A stretch of 21,164 nt of DNA from CAIZGX01 sp044374295 (GTDB lineage: Bacteria > Bacteroidota > Bacteroidia > Flavobacteriales_D > Sanyastnellaceae): positions 1-21,164 of the forward strand of contig JBILOU010000036.1 of NCBI GenBank assembly GCA_044374295.1. Reading direction: 5' to 3'. Position numbers and translations under genes: made by a program. The number at the start of each line of letters is the position of its first letter. The stretch's first letter is position 1. Below the pieces are notes generated by a model. The model was given only the letters and a program-made list of their open reading frames with translations, was not told the origin of the DNA and did no database searches. Positions 17,054 through 21,164 of the stretch are shown piece after piece.

Positions 17054-18163
17054 TTAGTTAATTCGTTTTTTTCTATTCGTTTCGTAATCGTGAAAGATCA
17101 TTTCACCCAATCCTTTTAACCCTGTATAAAATGCTTTGCCTTTGTTCGACTGTGTGAACTGTTCCACGAACGATTGCAGATAAGGATCTTGCGCAATCAT
17201 GAATGTGGTAATTGGAATGTGCATCTTGCGAGCCTGCGCCGCCATGGTGTAGCAGCGTTCCACAATGTGCTCGTCGAGCCCGTTGCTGTTCTTGTAGTAT
17301 TGTCCATCTGGCAAGCGAAGGCAACTTGGCTTTCCATCGGTGATCATAAATATTTGTTTGTTCGTGTTCTTCTTTCTTCGAAGAATATCCATAGCCAACT
17401 CGAGACCGGCAACAGTGTTCGTGTGATACGGACCTACGTTCAAATAAGGTAAGTCTGCAATCTTTATAGGCCAGGCATCGTCGCCGAAGACAATCACATC
17501 GAGGGTGTCTTTCGGGTAGGAAGTCGTGATGAGCTCTGCCAATGCCATAGCCACTTTCTTTGCCGGAGTGATTCGATCTTCTCCGTATAGAATCATGCTG
17601 TGGCTAATGTCAATCATAAGCACGGTGCTCATTTGCGATTTATGATGGGTGTCTTCCACCACCAAATCTTGTTCAGTTAGTTTGAAGTCGCCAACGCCGT
17701 TGTTGATTTGCGCGTTCTTCAAACTTTCGGTCACCGAGATATTTTCGAATGAATCTCCGAATTGAAAACTTCGGAACTCTCCTGTTGCTTCATCGCCTTG
17801 TCCGCTTTTCTTGCTCTTGTGATTTCCAGCACCGCTCTTCCGAATCTTCCCGAAGATTTGATCCATGGCATTCTTCCGCAGCACGCGTTCAGTCTTGGCT
17901 GTAATGGCCATCTGTCCTTGTCCGTCTGGTAGAATTTCTTCCTTCAAATACCCTTTCTTCTTCAGGTCTTCAATAAAATCTTCCATTCCGTAATCATCGG
18001 TGGTAAGCTTGTATTCCTTATCAATTTCTTTTAACCATTCCAGCGCCTCGTCTACATCTCCGGAGGTATGCGTAATGAGTTCACTGAACACATCGAACAG
18101 TCTCTCGAACGGAGAAAGATTGGGTTCTTCAAACGGCTTAAAAACATAACCAGACTTTTGCAT
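17054..18163 (-). CDS. VWA-domain protein (chelatase subunit D-like partner of the AAA+ ATPase)
   Basis: This 369-residue protein has a helical, charged N-terminal half and a low-complexity linker at about residues 107-130 (Lys, Gly, Ser rich). A von Willebrand A domain starts at about 178. The metal-site (MIDAS) motif is complete: DISHS at 185-189, a candidate Thr250 and the ITDGKPS loop with Asp276. There is no signal peptide or membrane segment, so it should be cytoplasmic. The AAA+ gene begins four bases after its stop, so the two are almost certainly co-translated and probably act together, as BchD/BchI or MoxR/VWA pairs do. Upstream is a candidate -7 element and the large hairpin array C. 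Confidence 0.87.
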   Translation of the reverse strand: MQKSGYVFKPFEEPNLSPFERLFDVFSELITHTSGDVDEALEWLKEIDKEYKLTTDDYGMEDFIEDLKKKGYLKEEILPDGQGQMAITAKTERVLRKNAMDQIFGKIRKSGAGNHKSKKSGQGDEATGEFRSFQFGDSFENISVTESLKNAQINNGVGDFKLTEQDLVVEDTHHKSQMSTVLMIDISHSMILYGEDRITPAKKVAMALAELITTSYPKDTLDVIVFGDDAWPIKIADLPYLNVGPYHTNTVAGLELAMDILRRKKNTNKQIFMITDGKPSCLRLPDGQYYKNSNGLDEHIVERCYTMAAQARKMHIPITTFMIAQDPYLQSFVEQFTQSNKGKAFYTGLKGLGEMIFHDYETNRKKRIN

Positions 18164-18206
18164 GCAAAAGGAATTTAAGGAATAACATCGATTGTGAGGA
18201 AAGGTT

Positions 18207-18214
18207 CAAAGTTA
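18207..18214 (-). promoter_or_regulatory. Candidate -7 promoter element for the VWA-AAA+ operon
   Basis: On the minus strand this octamer reads TAACTTTG, a perfect match to TAnnTTTG, 43 bp before the VWA ATG. The region where the -33 element should lie is already the outermost module of array C and shows no clear TTG, so the array abuts or replaces the upstream promoter half. Confidence 0.45.
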
Positions 18215-18217
18215 ATA

Positions 18218-18503
18218 CACCTTCGGTGATGACCACTGCGTGGATGACGCTATGCGATGACACCTTCGGTGATGACCACTGCGCGGATGACGCTATGCGA
18301 TGACACCTTCGGTGATGACCGTACCGGATGACACTTCGTGATGACGCTCCGCGAAGCGGTCATCGAACTTGTTCGTCATCAATCGTAGATTGTCATCACA
18401 TGAAATGTGTCATCCACGCAGTGGTCATCACGAAGTGTCATCCTTCGAAGAAGGGCATCACATGAAATGTGTCATCGGCTTCACCGTTATCCGCTCTGCG
18501 GTT
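18218..18503. repeat. Hairpin array C (GATGAC/GTCATC type), large two-armed inverted repeat
   Basis: The left arm has nine GATGAC words at 18228, 18243, 18256, 18271, 18286, 18299, 18314, 18327 and 18340, with 13 or 15 bp from word to word. The right arm has GTCATC at 18359, 18375, 18392, 18409, 18424, 18437 and 18471, plus degenerate copies at 18454 and 18486, again nine. Left modules are ACCTTCGGT, CACTGCGTG, GCTATGC, CGTACCG and ACTTCGT; right modules include AATCGTAGATT, ACATGAAATGT, CACGCAGTG and ACGAAGT. The centre at 18346-18359 contains CCGC, GAA, GCGG. Bases 18228-18270 are repeated at 18271-18313 with one difference. The gap 18164-18581 between divergent genes holds no ORF I can support. 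Confidence 0.92.
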
Positions 18504-18512
18504 GAATAAACA

Positions 18513-18532
18513 GCATATAAACTGCATATAAA
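18513..18532 (+). repeat. Direct repeat GCATATAAA, 11-bp period, upstream of the nuclease gene
   Basis: GCATATAAA occurs at 18513-18521 and 18524-18532. The 11-bp spacing puts both copies on one face of the helix, as for a regulator binding as a dimer. It lies 28 bp before a possible -7 element GAACTTTG (18561-18568) of the nuclease gene. Function is inferred only. Confidence 0.3.
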
Positions 18533-18581
18533 AATTAGTGTTTATGCCAAATACCCTATTGAACTTTGCAAAAAAAGTACA

Positions 18582-19562
18582 ATGGATAACCGCTTTACAG
18601 AAATTATAAAACTAATAGAACAATCGAGGTCGAAGGCGATTAGAGCTGTTAATACAGAATTGATAAATCTCTATTGGCTAATAGGAGAAAATATTTCCAA
18701 AAAATTGAATAGTGCTGAATGGGGTGATTCTGTTGTGACGGAATTAGCCAATTACATTAAGAAAATTGAGCCGAATTTAAAGGGATTCTCGGACAAGAAT
18801 ATTTGGAGGATGAAGCAGTTTTATGAGGCTTATAAGGGAGATCTAAAACTCTCAACACTGTTGAGAGAAATTAGTTGGTCACATAATTTAGCAATTTTCT
18901 CTAGATGTAAAAACTCCGATGAAAGACTGTTTTACTTAGAAAAATGCATAAATGAAAACTACAGTTTTAGGGAGTTAGAAAGGCAAATCTCATCTTCTTT
19001 GTTCGAGCGGACGATGATTGGGAATTCAAAACTCTCACCACCGGTGAGAGAAATTCTGGATGCCGAAAAAAACGTCTTTAAAGATAGCTATGTATTTGAA
19101 TTTTTAAGTTTGCCAGAACCACATAGTGAGGCGGATTTACAGAAGGGTCTGTTAAGACAAATGAAAAATTTTATTATTGAATTAGGTAAAGACTTCATCT
19201 TTATTGGTGAAGAATTTAAGCTTCAGGTTGGTGCGAGCGACTTTTACATTGATTTACTGTTCTTCCATAGAGGTCTACAGTGTTTGATTGCTATTGAACT
19301 AAAGGCCGACAAGTTCAGGCCTGAGCATATTGGGCAACTGAATTTCTACCTAGAAGCTTTAGATAGAGATGTTAAAAAACCGAATGAAAATCCTAGCATC
19401 GGTATTTTACTTTGTAAAGACAAAGACAACGAAGTAGTTGAATATTCTTTGAGCCGCAACTTATCTACTACTATGGTTTCGGAGTATAAAACACAGTTAC
19501 CCGAAAAAAGAATTTTACAGAATAAATTGAAGGAAATTTCCGACAAAGTTGATAATCTTTAA
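18582..19562 (+). CDS. PDDEXK nuclease, DUF1016/YhcG family
   Basis: This 326-residue protein has the two-part YhcG layout: an N-terminal helical domain (about residues 5-160, with NIWRMKQFYEAY and ISWSHN typical of the family) and a C-terminal PD-(D/E)xK nuclease domain. The candidate catalytic residues are Asp224 (FYIDLLFF), Glu239 and Lys241 (IELKAD), with Gln252 in GQLNFYL. The family is common in mobile and defence regions, often near restriction-modification genes, but here it is solitary. The gene is visibly richer in A and T than purL or carB, which suggests acquisition. It is bracketed by hairpin arrays C and D, and array D starts on the base after its stop. Two similar perfect hairpins lie inside the gene (18849-18867, 19032-19050). 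DNA cleavage is inferred, not shown. Confidence 0.9.
   Translation: MDNRFTEIIKLIEQSRSKAIRAVNTELINLYWLIGENISKKLNSAEWGDSVVTELANYIKKIEPNLKGFSDKNIWRMKQFYEAYKGDLKLSTLLREISWSHNLAIFSRCKNSDERLFYLEKCINENYSFRELERQISSSLFERTMIGNSKLSPPVREILDAEKNVFKDSYVFEFLSLPEPHSEADLQKGLLRQMKNFIIELGKDFIFIGEEFKLQVGASDFYIDLLFFHRGLQCLIAIELKADKFRPEHIGQLNFYLEALDRDVKKPNENPSIGILLCKDKDNEVVEYSLSRNLSTTMVSEYKTQLPEKRILQNKLKEISDKVDNL
18849..18867 (+). repeat. In-gene hairpin 1 within the nuclease gene
   Basis: CTCTCAA and TTGAGAG form a perfect 7-bp stem with loop CACTG. The flanks are AAA on the left and AAATT on the right. It encodes the LSTLLRE part of the helical domain. Confidence 0.6.
19032..19050 (+). repeat. In-gene hairpin 2 within the nuclease gene
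   Basis: CTCTCACC and GGTGAGAG form a perfect 8-bp stem with the three-base loop ACC, again flanked by AAA and AAATT. It encodes LSPPVRE and shares its outer bases with hairpin 1, 183 bp upstream, in the same reading frame. Confidence 0.6.
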
Positions 19563-19651
19563 ATCGCGCTGCGATCTACGTTCCGATTACTCCGCAGGAT
19601 TAATCACCAAAGGTGATTGATTGCGAAGCGATTGATCACGAAGTGATTGAT
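19563..19651. repeat. Hairpin array D (mostly right arm, ATTGAT type)
   Basis: It starts directly after the nuclease stop with a perfect hairpin (ATCGC, GCT, GCGAT at 19563-19575) and CGTTCCG, then TCCGCAGGA. The words are ATTAAT at 19599 and ATTGAT at 19616, 19631 and 19646. Modules between them are CACCAAAGGTG, TGCGAAGCG and CACGAAGTG, with loops AAA, GAA and GAA. Left-arm ATCAAT words are missing, so it looks like a half array. It ends eight bases before the stop of the convergent XRE gene. Confidence 0.8.
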
Positions 19652-19659
19652 GGGAACGA

Positions 19660-19941
19660 TTAGGAGTGTTTTCTCGGCGAATAAACCCCAGTCTCTTCTA
19701 AAAACTGCGAGGGTTTTTCTATTTCTGGAAGGACGGTATAGACTTGTGCGTCCATGGCGGCAGCAAGTTTGGCGAGGGTAAGGATTTGCGGGTTGGATTT
19801 GCCGTTTTCAATCACCGATAAATTTGGAACATCCATACCCACTTTGTAGGCCAGATCTGCCTGCGACATCTTCAGTTTCTTGCGCTTGGCTCGTATGTTC
19901 TTTCCAAGTTCTTCAAGGTATTCTTTGTCGTTCTTCGGCAT
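19660..19941 (-). CDS. XRE-family helix-turn-helix regulator
   Basis: This 93-residue protein has a Cro/C1-type HTH at about residues 14-68: IRAKRKKLKMSQADLAYKVG, then NLSVIENGKSNPQILTLAKLA. The short C-terminal tail (to VYSPRKHS) has no recognisable domain. It is convergent with the nuclease gene, so it is not in an operon with it. No toxin gene adjoins it on its own strand. An 18-bp perfect palindrome 34 bp upstream of its ATG is a good candidate operator, implying self-regulation. It might also control the divergent LamG gene. Confidence 0.88.
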   Translation of the reverse strand: MPKNDKEYLEELGKNIRAKRKKLKMSQADLAYKVGMDVPNLSVIENGKSNPQILTLAKLAAAMDAQVYTVLPEIEKPSQFLEETGVYSPRKHS

Positions 19942-19974
19942 GCAGCGAAGGAACTTGCATTACCAAAATTTAAT

Positions 19975-19992
19975 GTTATGTATATACATAAC
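19975..19992. promoter_or_regulatory. 18-bp perfect palindrome, candidate XRE operator
   Basis: GTTATG, TATATA, CATAAC reads the same on both strands. It lies in the divergent gap between the XRE gene (34 bp away) and the LamG gene (77 bp away). Its size and symmetry fit binding by an HTH dimer; the link to this regulator is by position only. Confidence 0.5.
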
Positions 19993-20068
19993 TACTAATT
20001 TTTGATTTATGTTTGTCTAACCTTAAAAAATTAAAGCAATTCTTTCTTGAAGAATAAACCCAAACGAT

Positions 20069-21164
20069 ATGAAAACAACTAAACTTTCAATCTTCCCTTC
20101 TCTTACCCTTTTCTTAACCTCTCTTACCTTATTAACTGTTCTTTCCGCTAATGCACAGGTTCCTTCCTACGTCCCCACAAACGGACTAGTCGGCTACTGG
20201 CCTTTCAACGGAAACGCGAACGACGAAAGTGGGAATGGGAATAACGGGACAGTGACAGGAGGAGTATCAAATACATCTGATAGATTTGGAGAAGCAAACG
20301 CTGCATATTTATTCAATGGTATAGATGGGTATGTTGATGTACCCTCATTAAATTCTCTTACCTACACACCTATCACTTACTCGGCATGGGTAATTATTAA
20401 TTCTTATTTTCCTTCAAGTTTCGGACATAAATTCAGATCGATAATAGGAAGAAATACCACCTTTATTGCTGAAAATGGTGTGATTGGGTTCTATGCTGAT
20501 AATAACGTTGCGGGCGGGGCATATGATAACTCATTTCTTATGTGGCGCGGTGGAGGTAACTCTGGCCAGCCAGCCTATTCGGCTTCAATTCCCCCATTGA
20601 ATACTTGGCTTCATGTTGTTTATACTCAAAATTCGAATGGAGATTGGAAATGGTACCAGAATGGGATACTTACGAATAGTAACAACTTCAATGATGTTCA
20701 GAACGATTTTAATTTTTTTAGAATTGGGGGCTGCAATAATGACGGAGGATACCTTTGGAATGATAAACTCGACGACATCGGAATGTGGAACCGCGCATTA
20801 ACCGCGGATGAAGTATTGGCGCTTTACAATGGATGTAACGTTACACCTCAACTCGTTTCAGGAAATACAACTCCGGGTGCATTTTCAAATTCAATATACA
20901 CATGCAACAACAACGCAGGTAGCACATACAGTTGGGCGGTTAACAATGGTGTTATTGTAAGCGGACAAGGAACGAATTCGGTTACCATCCTATGGGGTGC
21001 AGAAGGAGTTGGAAGTGTTTCAGTTGTTGAGACAACCGGAGACGGTTGTGTTGGTGGTGAAGTTGTTTATAATGTGAATGTGCAATGTGTCGTTTCAGGA
21101 AACGAGATAACTGTCCGGTTGGTCCAGAGGCATTTTCAAATTCAACATACACATGCAATGGTGC
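20069..21164 (+). CDS. LamG-like surface protein, incomplete at the 3' end and apparently frameshifted
   Basis: The ATG at 20069 opens a frame that runs to the end of the window. It has a signal peptide (about 28 residues, likely cleavage after SANA-Q). A concanavalin-like LamG domain follows from about residue 40 (LVGYWPFNGNANDESGNGNNG) to about 253 (DDIGMWNRALTADEVLALYNG), a form common in flavobacterial secreted proteins. Next is a beta-rich module containing GAFSNSIYTCNN and AVNNGVIVSGQGTNSVTI. A second copy of that module begins near 21091, but its matching text (CPVGPEAFSNSTYTCNG) is in a different frame from the preceding codons, so a one-base indel lies between about 21097 and 21111. 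A T9SS tail would be expected beyond the window. Glycan binding or adhesion is inferred. Confidence 0.8.
   Translation, partial: MKTTKLSIFPSLTLFLTSLTLLTVLSANAQVPSYVPTNGLVGYWPFNGNANDESGNGNNGTVTGGVSNTSDRFGEANAAYLFNGIDGYVDVPSLNSLTYTPITYSAWVIINSYFPSSFGHKFRSIIGRNTTFIAENGVIGFYADNNVAGGAYDNSFLMWRGGGNSGQPAYSASIPPLNTWLHVVYTQNSNGDWKWYQNGILTNSNNFNDVQNDFNFFRIGGCNNDGGYLWNDKLDDIGMWNRALTADEVLALYNGCNVTPQLVSGNTTPGAFSNSIYTCNNNAGSTYSWAVNNGVIVSGQGTNSVTILWGAEGVGSVSVVETTGDGCVGGEVVYNVNVQCVVSGNEITVRLVQRHFQIQHTHAMV
20854..21164 (+). repeat. Repeated Ig-like module in the LamG protein gene (second copy partial)
   Basis: The stretch starting CGTTTCAGGAAA at 20854 recurs at 21091, and GCATTTTCAAATTCA recurs at 20879 and 21130. 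The distance between these two anchors is 25 bases in the first copy and 39 in the second, a difference of 14, which is not a multiple of three. Confidence 0.65.

Noticed and set aside
18218..18503. CRISPR array
   Set aside because: The repeated word is only 6 bp, the intervening pieces are 7-13 bp palindromes that recur, the word inverts at the centre, and no cas genes are present.
18582..19562. Part of a type I restriction-modification or BREX locus
   Set aside because: No methylase, specificity or helicase gene occurs on either side.
19660..19941. Antitoxin of a toxin-antitoxin pair
   Set aside because: No small toxin-like gene lies beside it on the same strand, and the convergent nuclease is separated by array D.
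20613..20801. Separate small ORF in the LamG region
   Set aside because: It is an out-of-frame shadow of the LamG coding sequence starting at 20069.
21091..21130. Programmed ribosomal frameshift in the LamG gene
   Set aside because: No slippery heptamer or downstream structure was evident; a mutation or sequence error is simpler.
1..21164. tRNA, rRNA or known riboswitch
   Set aside because: I found no cloverleaf-like or recognised aptamer sequence in the intergenic gaps when reading by eye.

Overview
The window reads as a chromosomal segment of a Bacteroidota bacterium, most likely Flavobacteriales-like. The evidence is a type IX secretion C-terminal sorting domain, moderate GC (a bit over 40% by eye), few Shine-Dalgarno motifs, promoter -7 elements close to the Bacteroidota TAnnTTTG form (often TACCTTCG here), and a carbamoyl-phosphate synthase large chain that stops before the usual allosteric domain. 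I cannot name a species.

Layout. Positions 1-5975 hold a tight plus-strand run: the 3' part of purL, a membrane-anchored PASTA protein, a T9SS-sorted secreted protein and an RluD-type pseudouridine synthase. Positions 6045-10360 hold a three-gene type I secretion/efflux-like operon (inner-membrane ABC-like protein, HlyD-type adaptor, TolC-type outer-membrane protein); the ABC ATPase half has lost most of its catalytic motifs. Then come a membrane-anchored SOUL haem-binding protein, an alpha/beta hydrolase and carB (11956-14772).

From 14773 on the region becomes mosaic. A small four-helix-bundle gene (15092-15439) lies between two hairpin arrays. A minus-strand pair follows: a VWA-domain protein and a magnesium-chelatase/MoxR-like AAA+ ATPase (18163 down to 15589). 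Next come a large hairpin array, a PDDEXK nuclease of the DUF1016/YhcG type (18582-19562), a smaller array, a minus-strand XRE regulator with an 18-bp perfect palindrome upstream, and a LamG-type surface protein that runs off the end and appears frameshifted near 21100.

The most unusual content is intergenic. Four arrays (14781-14934, 15451-15593, 18218-18503, 19563-19651) share one architecture. A fixed 6-bp word alternates with short palindromes of 7-13 bp, nearly all with a three-base loop. At the array centre the word switches to its reverse complement (GATGAC to GTCATC in one array, ATCAAT to ATTGAT in the other three), and the loop class switches too (TNY to RNA). Each array is thus a large imperfect inverted repeat built of small hairpins. 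The arrays bracket the two solitary accessory genes. I do not recognise this as a named repeat family.
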